Both the position numbers and the translations under genes were made by a program. Below, piece after piece: positions 55,135 through 63,963 of a DNA stretch of 64,000 bases; the first letter of the stretch is position 1, and each line of letters starts with the position of its first letter. Under the pieces are notes generated by a model. That model worked only from the letters and a program-made list of their open reading frames with translations, did not search any database and was not told the DNA's origin. Location of the stretch: assembly GCF_937425535.1 (NCBI RefSeq), contig NZ_OW485605.1:50899-114898 (forward strand), read 5' to 3'. The stretch is from Rhodovastum atsumiense. GTDB taxonomy: Bacteria; Pseudomonadota; Alphaproteobacteria; Acetobacterales; Acetobacteraceae.

Positions 55135-55520
55135 GGGGCGGCCTTCGCAGCCTCGGCGGCGTCGCGGATGATGGTGGCGATGCTGTCGCGGATCTCCTCG
55201 AGCACGTCGTCGTCCACAAGCCCGAGTTCGTCGCCGATGCCCCGCCGCGTGGACAGCTCGTCGAGGATGTCGGCCGCCGCCGCGTCCGCCCAGTCGCCGT
55301 CCTCGGCCTCTTCGGCATCATCGGCAAACGGAGCCACTTCGCGAACCTGGACCGCCGTGCCGTCGGTCAGCCGCACGACGCCATCCGGGTACGCCTCCAG
55401 GACGGCCGCGTGAACCTCTGGCGACACGAAGGCGGTGTAGGGGCCGCTCATTTGCCCCCGGCTGCCTTCGACGAGGGCTGCAACGGCATCACGGATGTCG
55501 TGAATGTTGACATGGCTCAC
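55131..55520 (-). CDS. Acidic hypothetical protein
   Basis: A 129-residue acidic protein: SHVNIHDIRDAVAALVEGSR, VRLTDGTAVQVREVAPFADD and DELGLVDDDVLEEIRDSIAT. The charge pattern would suit a DNA-mimic or protein-binding role, which is speculation. It is coupled by ATGA on both sides. No family is recognised. Confidence 0.5.
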   Translation of the reverse strand: MSHVNIHDIRDAVAALVEGSRGQMSGPYTAFVSPEVHAAVLEAYPDGVVRLTDGTAVQVREVAPFADDAEEAEDGDWADAAAADILDELSTRRGIGDELGLVDDDVLEEIRDSIATIIRDAAEAAKAAP

Positions 55521-55789
55521 GATGAACCTCCGTTCGTCCGGGCGTCATGCGCGCCCAGGGCGTTCCTCGGGTCGAAGCTGTAGCCCCGGCGATCAAGCCG
55601 GCGGTCCGCGAACGTGCGGGCCGCGTCGGTCCAGTAGGCCGCCCGCCCCTGCCACCACACGGTATCGCTTGGCGCCGGAAGGTCCGCCTCAGCGACGACG
55701 TGGATGGCCAGCTCGTCCCAGCCGTCGACGCACCAGACGCGGGCGACCTCGCCCTCGCGGCGGACCTCAATGACCTTGCCGCCAATCAT
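55517..55789 (-). CDS. Small hypothetical protein
   Basis: A 90-residue protein: GGKVIEVRREGEVARVWCVD then GWDELAIHVVAEADLPAPSD and WWQGRAAYWTDAARTFADRR. The sequence looks like a small beta-sheet protein with a Trp-rich face. Coupled by ATGA to its neighbours. Confidence 0.5.
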   Translation of the reverse strand: MIGGKVIEVRREGEVARVWCVDGWDELAIHVVAEADLPAPSDTVWWQGRAAYWTDAARTFADRRLDRRGYSFDPRNALGAHDARTNGGSS

Positions 55790-56265
55790 GGCGCGGTCCT
55801 CCTGCCCGTCCTCGCCCGGAACGCCGTCAGCGCGTCGTCCGCCGCCGCCCAGGCTTCCAGTGCGCGCGCCTCGGCCCGGTCGGCGGAACGGGCTGCCTTG
55901 CAGGCGTCAGCGACAGCGCGGGGGTCCCGCAGGGCGCCAGTCTTCCACTCCCGCTCAACCGCGACTTTGCGGTGCCAGGCCGCATACCTGGCAGACGTCG
56001 CCGCATTGAGTGCCGCCAAGGTATCCCTAGCCGCAAAGAACAGCGTGCGCCGTTCCACGTCGTCTGCATCCGGTGCGGGCGACGTGAACCCCTTCAGGAT
56101 GGCGCGCTCGACATCCCGTCGTGCATCCTCGCGAACGCTGCCTTCGGCGTCCCGAATGGCACGGCCGATGGCGTCCGGGCGCTCGGCCAGCTTGCGCATG
56201 GCGGAGATGGCGCCGCGCATCGCGGCTTGGTCGGCACGGCACGAGGTAACGGACTTGGTGCTCAT
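55786..56265 (-). CDS. Helical hypothetical protein
   Basis: A 159-residue helical protein with charged heptads (AAMRGAISAMRKLAERPDAI, RRDVERAILKGFTSPAPDAD, WHRKVAVEREWKTGALRDPR), likely a coiled coil. It is coupled by ATGA to its neighbours. Function not recognised. Confidence 0.5.
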   Translation of the reverse strand: MSTKSVTSCRADQAAMRGAISAMRKLAERPDAIGRAIRDAEGSVREDARRDVERAILKGFTSPAPDADDVERRTLFFAARDTLAALNAATSARYAAWHRKVAVEREWKTGALRDPRAVADACKAARSADRAEARALEAWAAADDALTAFRARTGRRTAP

Positions 56266-56636
56266 GCCCTGGACGTCCTCTCCGTTACCGAGACTCCAAG
56301 CAATTTGGCGATCCGCTCCACCACGGCCTCAACTGCATCCATGCCGTCCCATCCAACCGAATCATGGTCCACGGTGCAGACTCGGCGCGCACCAAACCGG
56401 ATGTGCAGAGCCTCCCCACGACGTGTGACGGTGAACCCGGGCAAGTCCTGAACGCCCAAGTTGTTGGGTGCACCGTTGCGGATGACGGCGGCCATGTTGT
56501 CTCGGAGACCGGCAATGCGTTCAGCACCCGAATCCACCAGCGCCGCGCCGACTGCCGAGCTAGGCAAGCCAAGCAGGTCCGTCATGATGCGCGACGCTGC
56601 GATGTCCGCCCAGTCGGCGATGGTGTCGGATCCCAT
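56262..56636 (-). CDS. Hypothetical protein at the top of an overlapping chain
   Basis: A 124-residue protein: ADWADIAASRIMTDLLGLPS, DNMAAVIRNGAPNNLGVQDL and AVEAVVERIAKLLGVSVTER. It is the first of a run of five genes joined by ATGA overlaps (56265, 55789, 55520 and 55134). A GC-rich hairpin lies upstream (56726-56748). Confidence 0.5.
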   Translation of the reverse strand: MGSDTIADWADIAASRIMTDLLGLPSSAVGAALVDSGAERIAGLRDNMAAVIRNGAPNNLGVQDLPGFTVTRRGEALHIRFGARRVCTVDHDSVGWDGMDAVEAVVERIAKLLGVSVTERTSRA

Positions 56637-56725
56637 TTCCCCCTCCCCGCAGCCGAACGATGTGCAGCCGCCTCAAATCAATATCGTCCGCCACCCTGCA
56701 TAACTGGATGGCGCCGCGCTCCCGA

Positions 56726-56748
56726 GGCGGCCGGGGAATGCGGCCGCC
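56726..56748 (-). terminator. GC-rich hairpin between early genes
   Basis: GGCGGCCG and CGGCCGCC pair perfectly around a 7-base loop, downstream of the gene ending at 56759. No long U-run is present on the minus strand. Confidence 0.45.
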
Positions 56749-56758
56749 CTGCGCGTGC

Positions 56759-57496
56759 CTACCGAAAGCGGCGCTCGCGCTGCATCCGGCGCAGGCATTC
56801 GGCTGGCGTCTCGCCCCGCTGCATCTCGTAGCTGCAGCCGACCGTGCCGCCCTTCCAGGAGCCGCGCTGCTCGCCGACCCCATCGCTGAAGGACACCTCG
56901 ATCGTCCGGCTTACGCGCCGGACCCACGGCAGCCACCGGAGCCACGACAGCCGCCACTCGCGCTCCTCGACGGCGATCGTAGCGGTCACCTCCTGCACCT
57001 CGCCGCTGTCCGTCACGTAGCGATAGGGGTGCGTCTCGGTCGCGGCCAGCGGGTTATCCATCCGGCCCGCGAAGATTTCCGGGCATGGCACCCAGCCGCC
57101 GACGGCCAATACGTCGTGCCGCTCGCAGCGCCAGGCGCGCCACGGGAGGTCGTAGACCTTCCCCGGGTGCCCGTAGCCCCACTGGACGTGCACATTGCCT
57201 CCCCCCAGGTCGGCCTGGAAGCCCCAGGCACCCTCGCCCTTCACTTCGCGTCGAGGGAGCGGGAGGGAGACACGGAGCTTCCCGTATCCCGGCTGGACGA
57301 AGAGCGACCAACCGCCGCCATAGACTGCCGACCATTTCCTGAGCCTGAGGACCAGCCCCCAGCCGGGCGTCCATTCGCCCCAGGTGAACCGGATGGTCCT
57401 GCCGTCGAAGCGGCGGGCACCAAGGGCGCGTAGCAGCGGCCCGGGCGAGCGCTCCGGGATCACCGCCAGTTCGTAGGGAATGCTGTTCGCTGGCAT
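56759..57496 (-). CDS. Hypothetical phage protein with conserved C-terminus
   Basis: A 245-residue Trp-rich protein with a mainly beta first half: YELAVIPERSPGPLLRALGA, WGYGHPGKVYDLPWRAWRCE, and SRTIEVSFSDGVGEQRGSWK. It ends GCSYEMQRGETPAECLRRMQ, a motif I recall from other small phage proteins ending in ECLRRM..ERRF. Function is unknown. It lies 27 bases after the stop of the upstream HTH/zinc-ribbon gene. Confidence 0.6.
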   Translation of the reverse strand: MPANSIPYELAVIPERSPGPLLRALGARRFDGRTIRFTWGEWTPGWGLVLRLRKWSAVYGGGWSLFVQPGYGKLRVSLPLPRREVKGEGAWGFQADLGGGNVHVQWGYGHPGKVYDLPWRAWRCERHDVLAVGGWVPCPEIFAGRMDNPLAATETHPYRYVTDSGEVQEVTATIAVEEREWRLSWLRWLPWVRRVSRTIEVSFSDGVGEQRGSWKGGTVGCSYEMQRGETPAECLRRMQRERRFR

Positions 57497-57523
57497 CGTT
57501 ATCCTCCCCCCGTCGTCCGTCGT

Positions 57524-58048
57524 TCAGTCCTTGTCCGCCCGGAGCCGGGCGTAAGCACCCGCGCGCCAATCCGGGTCGCGGCTATTCTCGAACTCCTCCC
57601 CGCATGCGGCGCACCGACGCAGGGTCTTGGTGACCTCGAGAACAACGCCCCGTACGACCTCGCCCTCGCGGCGCTCGAAGCGGACCACGCCGCCAAGGGC
57701 GCCGCATGCGGGGCAGGTCGCGTCGGGAAGCGGCGTCTCATTCATCGCCGGCGCCCTCGCGCACGTAGGCGTCCTCGGGAGTGTCCGCGCCCGGAAGGTC
57801 CGCCAGTTCGCCCCCATGTTCGTCCAGATTTCGGCCTTCACCCCGAGCACGCGCTCAAGGGCGCACGCCGTCGTCGGATCAACAGGGCTCTCGCCGGAAA
57901 TCATCTCGCTGACCATCTGCGGCTGGCATCCGATACGGCGCGCCAAATCGGCCTCACTCCAGCCCCGCACCTCCAGGTGCTCGGCAATCACCGCACCAGG
58001 CGGCACCGCGTAGTCCGGGTTCCAGCCGAACTGGGCCTGCTTCACCAC
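57524..58048 (-). CDS. HigA-like HTH fused to a zinc-ribbon tail
   Basis: A 174-residue protein. The N-terminal 80 residues are a HigA-type antitoxin: PPGAVIAEHLEVRGWSEADL then ARRIGCQPQMVSEMISGESP and ALERVLGVKAEIW. The C-terminal part from MNETPLPD carries two Cys pairs (TCPACG, RRCAACG), as in MqsA-like zinc ribbons. An ATG at 57745 could start the zinc ribbon alone, and a +1 frame across the join reads ADTPEDAYVREGAGDE to a stop overlapping that ATG. A frameshift may thus have fused two genes. A GTG start at 58048 or 58045 follows GAGGAG. No toxin partner is visible next door. Confidence 0.65.
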   Translation of the reverse strand: MVKQAQFGWNPDYAVPPGAVIAEHLEVRGWSEADLARRIGCQPQMVSEMISGESPVDPTTACALERVLGVKAEIWTNMGANWRTFRARTLPRTPTCARAPAMNETPLPDATCPACGALGGVVRFERREGEVVRGVVLEVTKTLRRCAACGEEFENSRDPDWRAGAYARLRADKD

Positions 58049-58266
58049 GGCACTCCTCCGTTCCTCGCGGACGTCGTGCCCGGGCTGCCGGACATCAGCA
58101 CGTCGCTGTCGAGCCAGCCCTGGCACCAGGCCATCCAGGCGCGCGTTTCGGTTAGAAACGGATTGGCGGCCAGCGGCATGCCCAGGGCCCGCGCCAAGGA
58201 GCCTTGCGCCCTCTCGTCCGGCTCGTAGTCCTCCGGCAGCGCAGCCGCCTTCTTGCGCGCTCTCAT
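58042..58266 (-). CDS. Small basic protein, Rmf/CrpP-like
   Basis: A 74-residue protein: ALGMPLAANPFLTETRAWMA followed by WCQGWLDSD. The ANPF...W..GW pattern resembles the ribosome-modulation-factor/CrpP family of small proteins carried by mobile elements. The similarity is by eye and short. It overlaps the HTH gene by 7 bases and its start overlaps the RuvC-like gene's stop by ATGA, so it belongs to the same operon. Confidence 0.5.
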   Translation of the reverse strand: MRARKKAAALPEDYEPDERAQGSLARALGMPLAANPFLTETRAWMAWCQGWLDSDVLMSGSPGTTSARNGGVPW

Positions 58267-58769
58267 GCCGCCTTCCTCCCCCTCGCGGCCGTCGCCCTCG
58301 CGGCCGCCGGCGCGCCGACGGTCAGCCGCAGGAGCGCCAAGGCGTCAGCCTCGTTGTCGTCGCCGGGCTCGTGCCCAGCCGCCCGGACAGCGGCGATGAC
58401 GGCATCCTTGGACGCGTTGCCCGACCCGGCCGCGTGAATCTTGATGGTCTGCACGGGAACCCCGGCGTACGGGATGCCCCGCTCCTCGCACCAGGCCGTC
58501 AGCGTGGCGAGAAGCCCTCCGTAGACGTGGGCCGCATCTGTTGACATGTGGCGGCGGACTTCTTCGAAGGCGACCTGCCGCAAGCCGCCCGACAACGCCT
58601 CGACTTCCGACAGCCAGGCGCGGAACCGGAGATACCGCATGCCGCCGCCCTCGAAGCGGCCGCCGCGCAGCGACTGGGTGCCCGACGTGATCAGGCCGTC
58701 CGGCGTGCGCAGGGCCCAGCCCGTCGAGGTGCCGAGGTCGAGCGCGAGGACGGCGCCGGGCGTGTTCAT
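58263..58769 (-). CDS. RuvC-like Holliday junction resolvase
   Basis: A 168-residue nuclease. LALDLGTSTGWAL has the first catalytic Asp (about residue 11), VAFEEVRRH near 67 the Glu, and DDNEADALALL near 138 the final acidic pair. VQTIKIHAAGSGNASKDAVI is the linking part. The RNase H-like fold of phage RuvC-type enzymes fits in length. It would resolve replication or recombination intermediates before packaging. It overlaps both neighbours (ATGA at 58263 and 58766). Confidence 0.8.
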   Translation of the reverse strand: MNTPGAVLALDLGTSTGWALRTPDGLITSGTQSLRGGRFEGGGMRYLRFRAWLSEVEALSGGLRQVAFEEVRRHMSTDAAHVYGGLLATLTAWCEERGIPYAGVPVQTIKIHAAGSGNASKDAVIAAVRAAGHEPGDDNEADALALLRLTVGAPAAARATAARGRKAA

Positions 58770-59473
58770 GCCGCGTCTCCCCGCCCCGCAGCCGCCCGAC
58801 GGGTGCGCGCGGCCGCGGCATGTTCCCGGTCAACGGCGTCGTAGTGGTCGGCGAGGCGATCAAGGGTTGCCACGAGTGCGCCGACGAGCGCCACGCGGTT
58901 CAGCCGCCGGACGCGCGCGGCGACCGCCTGCAGCTCGGGCGGCAGTGCGCCGGCGGCGCCGGTGGAAGGCGTCAGGACAGCCTCCAGGCGCGACAGCGAC
59001 AGCCCGGCAGCGACCGTGAGCTGCAGCAGGGCATCACCGAGCAGTCCGATGGCCGCACACGCTTCGCGGTAACGCGTCGCGGCGTCCAGCCGCCGCACGA
59101 TGCCGCCGTCCGTCGCCGTCACCGACGTGTCAACTCTCACGCGGTCCGAAGCCGGAGCGGCCCCCTGCCCGACACACAGCGCGCCTTCGTAGTCGCGCTG
59201 CCAGAGCGAGGCCGCGTTGGCGAGCCGGTTGTCGATCGTCCCGTTGGCGAGGAGGGCGTCGATCCCGGATCCAGCGCGTTCGACACGGATGCGGGAACCG
59301 GGCGCTGGTTCGGCGACCACGCGCTCGCCGTGGTCCCAGCGCTCGATGGGCGCGACATCCGACGGCGCGCCGCCATTCAGGGGTTGGCGGTCATCGTGGC
59401 GAACGTGCCAGGGGACGCGCCTGCCCGTGGACGTCGACTGCTGCTTGGGCTCCCGCTTCCGCTTCGCGGCCAT
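58766..59473 (-). CDS. Hypothetical protein of the replication operon
   Basis: A 235-residue protein. The basic start (MAAKRKREPKQQSTSTGRRV) is followed by a helical region DNRLANAASLWQRDYEGALC and RYREACAAIGLLGDALLQLT. The helical part is reminiscent of the alphaproteobacterial DUF6456-type C-terminal region, but I am not sure. It is between the primase-helicase and the RuvC gene. GGGGGAGGGGTGAG precedes the ATG. It may be a DNA-binding regulator. Confidence 0.5.
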   Translation of the reverse strand: MAAKRKREPKQQSTSTGRRVPWHVRHDDRQPLNGGAPSDVAPIERWDHGERVVAEPAPGSRIRVERAGSGIDALLANGTIDNRLANAASLWQRDYEGALCVGQGAAPASDRVRVDTSVTATDGGIVRRLDAATRYREACAAIGLLGDALLQLTVAAGLSLSRLEAVLTPSTGAAGALPPELQAVAARVRRLNRVALVGALVATLDRLADHYDAVDREHAAAARTRRAAAGRGDAA

Positions 59474-59494
59474 CTCACCCCTCCCCCAAGGATT

Positions 59495-59594
59495 CCCCGG
59501 TTACCGGGGCGGCTATTCCGTGAATCGTAAGCGCGGTTGTTGCATATCTGGCTGATTTTCAGGGGCAGGGCGGCGGTTCGCCTTCCCGCCGCCC
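59495..59594 (-). other. Hairpin-rich gap downstream of the primase-helicase gene
   Basis: CCCCGG-TTA-CCGGGG at 59495-59509 and a 9-bp stem GGGCGGCGG/CCGCCGCCC at 59568-59594 lie between the primase-helicase stop and the next start. They may be attenuators or processing sites. No U-run is seen. Confidence 0.4.
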
Positions 59595-59612
59595 CGCCGC
59601 GCACAGCCGCCC

Positions 59613-62600
59613 TCAGTGGACCGTGGCGGCGGTTTCCCGTTCGAGGGCTGCACGGCATCGCTCGAGCGCCCGGACGGACACGCACGCGTCCAGGGGCGCC
59701 TGCCATCCGAAATCCGGGTGGGCGCTGTAGAGCCAAGCGTGCGCGTAGCTGAGGTCGCCCCACGCTTCGACGGCCAGCGCCTGCAGGGTCGCCCTGCACC
59801 ACTCGAGGCGGTCCGCGAGCAACGGCTCGGCGTCTGGCGACCAGTCCAGCCCCTCCTCGTCGTCACCGTCCTCCTGGTCCCCGGCGACGGCCGGGAACCC
59901 TGCCAGCACGACCGCCGGCGGGGCAGCGGTGGGCGCCACGACGGCTTCGAGATGCCCGGCGGCCATCGGCATGGGGGCGGCGGAGACGATCACCGGGGCG
60001 GCTGAGGTGGACGCGTCAGCGTCCTCGGGCGAGGCGGCAGACCGGATGAGGTCGAGGACGGACACCCGGTGGCGGTCCTGCACAGTCGAAGCCGCCGGGG
60101 CTCCTGCGGTCGCCGAGCCAGCGCCAGGACGCCCGGCCCGCCGGATGCCCTTGCGCGGCGCGCTCGCGGGCGCCTGCGGCGCTGCAGGCGCCGGGACGCC
60201 CTCCGGCAGCCGGATCTCGCTCCCGGCCGCCTGTGGGTCTTCCTGGGCGGCTGGGAGCGGCGCGGCGGCCGGGGGCTCGGAAGCCGCCGGGGCGGGCGTG
60301 GCGGCGAGAGCAATGACATCGGCAGCGCCGTCGGCGAGGGACAGCCGGGAGGCGAACGGCAACGCCTTGCTTGCCCGGCCAAGCACGTCAGCGCACGTAT
60401 CGCCAGAGCGAACCCGGACAGCGGCGCGGGAACGGCGATGGCGGGTGCCTCCGGGGGTAACCCGGTCGTAGGTCACCTCCACCCAACGGGCAATTCTGTT
60501 AACCTCGCCAAATTTGTTGGCAATAAACGTAAGCCAGTCGGTTCTATATATAATAGGAGACTCGCTTACGTTTATCGTCAACAGACTTTCCTCTGCCGTC
60601 GAGGCGGTCAACGATTTCTCCCTCGCGGTGGCACGGGCTACCCGCACGGCATCCGGACTCTTCCAAAGGTCGGGATAGGCCGCCGCCATGTCGGTCGCGT
60701 TCTCGGGAATGACCCGGCCCTCGACCTCCATCATGCGGAGCTTGCTCGGCACGAGGTCGTTCCAGGTCACCAGCTCGTCGACGATGAGTCCGTCGACAGG
60801 GACGCTCGTGGCGAGCACGATTTCGCAGGGCGCGTCCTCGGCGCGGTGGATCGGGCGGCAGCGCGCCAGGGACTGCGTGATCTCGGCGTCGCGGACCTGC
60901 AGCAGGACGGCGTCGCACCGCGGGTCGGTGTGCGCAGGAACGGAGACGGGCACCCGCCGACCGTCGCGGAGCTGGATGTATCGGATCGTGGTCGGCCAGT
61001 CCTTCTCGTCCGTCCGGTCGCCGCGGCCGTCCCGCGCGAACGGCAGCAGCGCCAGCGGCCGGGGGTCGCGGAAGAAGATGCCGCGGGCAAGGGACTCGAT
61101 GGCGCCGACGGACGGCTGCAGGCGGCCCGCCACCACGATGCCCGTGGTCTCCTTCCAGCCGTCCAGGCCGCGATTCGCGTTGAAGTGGGCCACGTCGAAC
61201 GGCAGGGAGTCCGGGGTCGCCAGCGGGAGCTCCGGGGTGCCGAGCCGACCCCGCTTGGCCCAAGCCTGCCGCACGCCGAGGAAGGTGATCAGCAGCGGGC
61301 GCCGGGCGCGGGCCTTGGCCGTCGCGCCGGACATGTCGGACGGGTGGCCGTGCCGGTCGGCCATGTCGAGCATCATGTTCCAGAGGTCCTCGCGGCGGGC
61401 CTCGGCGCGGTCGGTCTCGGACTTGGAGCCGGGGCGGCCCAGCAGCATGGACTTGCTGACCGGGCGCTCGCCGACCTGCCGCACCCGGCAGCGCGGGGAC
61501 CACGCGGCCGCGATGACGTGGATGTTGCCCTGCACACGCGGGTAGAAGCGGCAGGCGATCTCCGGGTCGAGGTCGGCGTCGATCAGGATCACAGGCAGCT
61601 CGGTCAGGCGCGGGTCCGCCGAGTAGTGAAGTAGGATCCCGTTCTCGAGCTGCTCCGTCTCTTCGTTCCAGCGGCCGTGGACCCGCTCGATGCCGACCAG
61701 CTGGTCTCGCTCGAGGGCAAGCTCGGCGCCGAGCACGCGCCAGAAGCGGGCGAAGCCGAACGCCTCCTCGCGGCGTGCCCTTGAGACAATCGCCAGCTGC
61801 TCAGCCTCGTCCATGTCTGGCGTGATGTCCGGCGAGCCGAGCCTAGTGTACTCGAAGCCCGCCGCCCACTCGCACTCCTCGGCGTCAAGGCCGGCGGCGC
61901 GGAAGTCGGCGAGCGAGATGGTCTTGCGGGGGTTGTCCAGCAGGATGGCGCGGACCTTGTCGAGAAGCCCGGCGTGCCGGACGGTCATGCCGTTGCGGCG
62001 CAGCTCGAAGTCGCCGCGGTCCTCCCCCTTGCGGGCATGCAGCTTCTCACCCGGCTCGCGCACGGTCAGGAAGGCCGCCGGGTCGACGGACACCGTCCGG
62101 GTCAAGGCTCGCCAGAAGGACTCGTCGACGACCAGGAGGTCGAAGGCTTTCTCGGTGAGCCCCTCCAGCGGGGTCGACAGGTACTGGTGGGCGCAGACCC
62201 AGAGGGTCGGCCCGGACTTGCGGTCCTTGAGCGCCTCGATCTGCGCCAGGTAGGGGCAGGTCGCCGCGAAGAGGCACTCCTTGGGCTCGTCGCCCTTCTT
62301 GCAGGGCTGGCGGCACAGGGTCGTCTTCACCGGGGCGGAGAGCTGCGCGAGCATCTCGGCGATGTCCGCCTTGGCGCACATCTTGGAGTCCGGGTCGTCC
62401 GGGCGCGGCTGTGAGCGGCCCCGTAGCACACGGACGTCGATCCCGAGCTGGCGGGCGGCCTTGGCCACGTCTTCGGCCAGCTTGAGGGTCGGGGCCGCGT
62501 AGAGCACCCGCAGCCCCTCGCACTCGGGGGTCGCCAGGGCTTGCAGGATGGCGACGGTCTTGCCGAGGGAGGCCATGCCCTTGATGGCGAGGGCGGGCGG

Positions 62601-63863
62601 CTCGCCGACGCGCTTGGCGGCGACCCAGGCGGCGGCGGCCGCGACGTGCTCGCGGACCAGCGCGGTCAGGGCGGCCGACGCCTCGGCGGCGCTCATCTGC
62701 GCGGGCAGCGCCTGCCCAGGAACGGCGGCCGGGAGCGCCGGGCCGGCGAAGTAGGTCCGCAGATGCCCGCTCGCGACGTTACGCATGGTCCGCGAGACCT
62801 TCTCGGCAATGGTCGCCTTGAGGTCGCGCTCGCGGGCCCAGCGGCCGTCGATGACCGCGCCCTCGCGGAAGGACGATTCCACTGCCTCGCAGAACGCCGC
62901 GAAGAGCCCCGCGTCGGCGCCATGCTCCTTAGGCTCGCCGGGCCAGTTGGAGGCGTCCGCGACGATGCGCAGCACCAGGTCGCGCATGAACCCGTCGCGC
63001 CCTTCGAACACCAGGCCGTCCTCGTTGCGCGGATAGCTGCCGCCACGCATGCGGGCGCCCCGCACGCCGTGCACCGAGGCGTCACCCTGCACCCAGGCGG
63101 CGGGGGCTGAGGTGCCATGCCAGAACGGGAACTTATCGGCGACCGCCTCCAGGAAAGTGGCGACCTGCTCGGAGGTCACCAGCGGCAGCGCCTCCGGGCC
63201 CGCCGTCAGCGGCTGCGCCGTCGGCGACATCCACTGGAAATACCTGCCCGTCTTGTGGTGGCGGCCGTAGATGGTGATCAGCTTGCCCGACGACAGGATT
63301 TCGAGGCCGTCGCCGGATTTCTCTGGCCGCCCGAAGCCGTCCCTAGCCTCGAAGTTGCGCGAGAACGAGGGCGGCATGTCGCCGGGAGTCGTGCGGTAGA
63401 GCAGCGCCAGCTTGGGTGCACGGCCCTCGCGCATGAACGTGGTCGGCCCGAGGTGCTCCTCGGCAAGCTCCATGATGGCGTTGGAACGGACCTCGTCCAT
63501 GCAGTCGATGTCGACCGCGAACGCGTTGCCGCTCGCGGGCCCGAACACGCAGGCGACGTTCAGCGTGGCGCAGTGACCGCACCAGAGGTCAAGGACGTCG
63601 GGAGCCGGAAGGCAATCTCGGAGGTGGTGGTCCTCGGCCCACTTGATGGTCTGCTGGAACACCCGGCCCGGCCGGCGGCCGTCGACTTCCTGCGGGAACA
63701 CCGACCAGCCACGGGCGACCAGCGCCCTGCCGTGGAGCCCGAAGATGCTCTCGCCCTGCTGGTATAGGATTTCGGTGGTCTGGCCGGTCGGCCTGCTTTC
63801 CGCGCGTGCGCTGTCTTCGATGCCTACAGCGGCATCATTGACTTTCTCGTTTTCCGAAGACAT
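59613..63863 (-). CDS. Primase-polymerase/helicase replication protein
   Basis: A 1416-residue protein. Residues 20-250 look like a bifunctional primase-polymerase: FAVDIDCMDEVRSNAIMELA carries the D-x-D-x-x-D-type metal site, and LEILSSGKLITIYGRHHKTG is the usual downstream strand. The helicase part has Walker A GMASLGKTVAILQ near 431, DLLVVDESFW near 578, and a four-Cys cluster CRQPCKKGDEPKECLF...C near 518, which may hold Zn or Fe-S. A late motif reads SLARCRPIHRAEDAPCEIVL. A Pro/Ala-rich linker leads to a C-terminal segment (HAWLYSAHPDFGWQAPLDAC) reminiscent of MbcA/ParS-type antitoxin ends. ATG 63863 is likely, with an upstream alternative at 63908. It is probably the replication initiator of the phage. 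Confidence 0.75.
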   Translation of the reverse strand: MSSENEKVNDAAVGIEDSARAESRPTGQTTEILYQQGESIFGLHGRALVARGWSVFPQEVDGRRPGRVFQQTIKWAEDHHLRDCLPAPDVLDLWCGHCATLNVACVFGPASGNAFAVDIDCMDEVRSNAIMELAEEHLGPTTFMREGRAPKLALLYRTTPGDMPPSFSRNFEARDGFGRPEKSGDGLEILSSGKLITIYGRHHKTGRYFQWMSPTAQPLTAGPEALPLVTSEQVATFLEAVADKFPFWHGTSAPAAWVQGDASVHGVRGARMRGGSYPRNEDGLVFEGRDGFMRDLVLRIVADASNWPGEPKEHGADAGLFAAFCEAVESSFREGAVIDGRWARERDLKATIAEKVSRTMRNVASGHLRTYFAGPALPAAVPGQALPAQMSAAEASAALTALVREHVAAAAAWVAAKRVGEPPALAIKGMASLGKTVAILQALATPECEGLRVLYAAPTLKLAEDVAKAARQLGIDVRVLRGRSQPRPDDPDSKMCAKADIAEMLAQLSAPVKTTLCRQPCKKGDEPKECLFAATCPYLAQIEALKDRKSGPTLWVCAHQYLSTPLEGLTEKAFDLLVVDESFWRALTRTVSVDPAAFLTVREPGEKLHARKGEDRGDFELRRNGMTVRHAGLLDKVRAILLDNPRKTISLADFRAAGLDAEECEWAAGFEYTRLGSPDITPDMDEAEQLAIVSRARREEAFGFARFWRVLGAELALERDQLVGIERVHGRWNEETEQLENGILLHYSADPRLTELPVILIDADLDPEIACRFYPRVQGNIHVIAAAWSPRCRVRQVGERPVSKSMLLGRPGSKSETDRAEARREDLWNMMLDMADRHGHPSDMSGATAKARARRPLLITFLGVRQAWAKRGRLGTPELPLATPDSLPFDVAHFNANRGLDGWKETTGIVVAGRLQPSVGAIESLARGIFFRDPRPLALLPFARDGRGDRTDEKDWPTTIRYIQLRDGRRVPVSVPAHTDPRCDAVLLQVRDAEITQSLARCRPIHRAEDAPCEIVLATSVPVDGLIVDELVTWNDLVPSKLRMMEVEGRVIPENATDMAAAYPDLWKSPDAVRVARATAREKSLTASTAEESLLTINVSESPIIYRTDWLTFIANKFGEVNRIARWVEVTYDRVTPGGTRHRRSRAAVRVRSGDTCADVLGRASKALPFASRLSLADGAADVIALAATPAPAASEPPAAAPLPAAQEDPQAAGSEIRLPEGVPAPAAPQAPASAPRKGIRRAGRPGAGSATAGAPAASTVQDRHRVSVLDLIRSAASPEDADASTSAAPVIVSAAPMPMAAGHLEAVVAPTAAPPAVVLAGFPAVAGDQEDGDDEEGLDWSPDAEPLLADRLEWCRATLQALAVEAWGDLSYAHAWLYSAHPDFGWQAPLDACVSVRALERCRAALERETAATVH

Positions 63864-63963
63864 GATCGACACCGTTGGTAAATGAGGCGCCGGGAGGAGG
63901 GGCGGCAACCCCTATGATCCCCGGCGCTTTCATTTTGCCCACGCAGCAGCGCGAAACTCAAGC

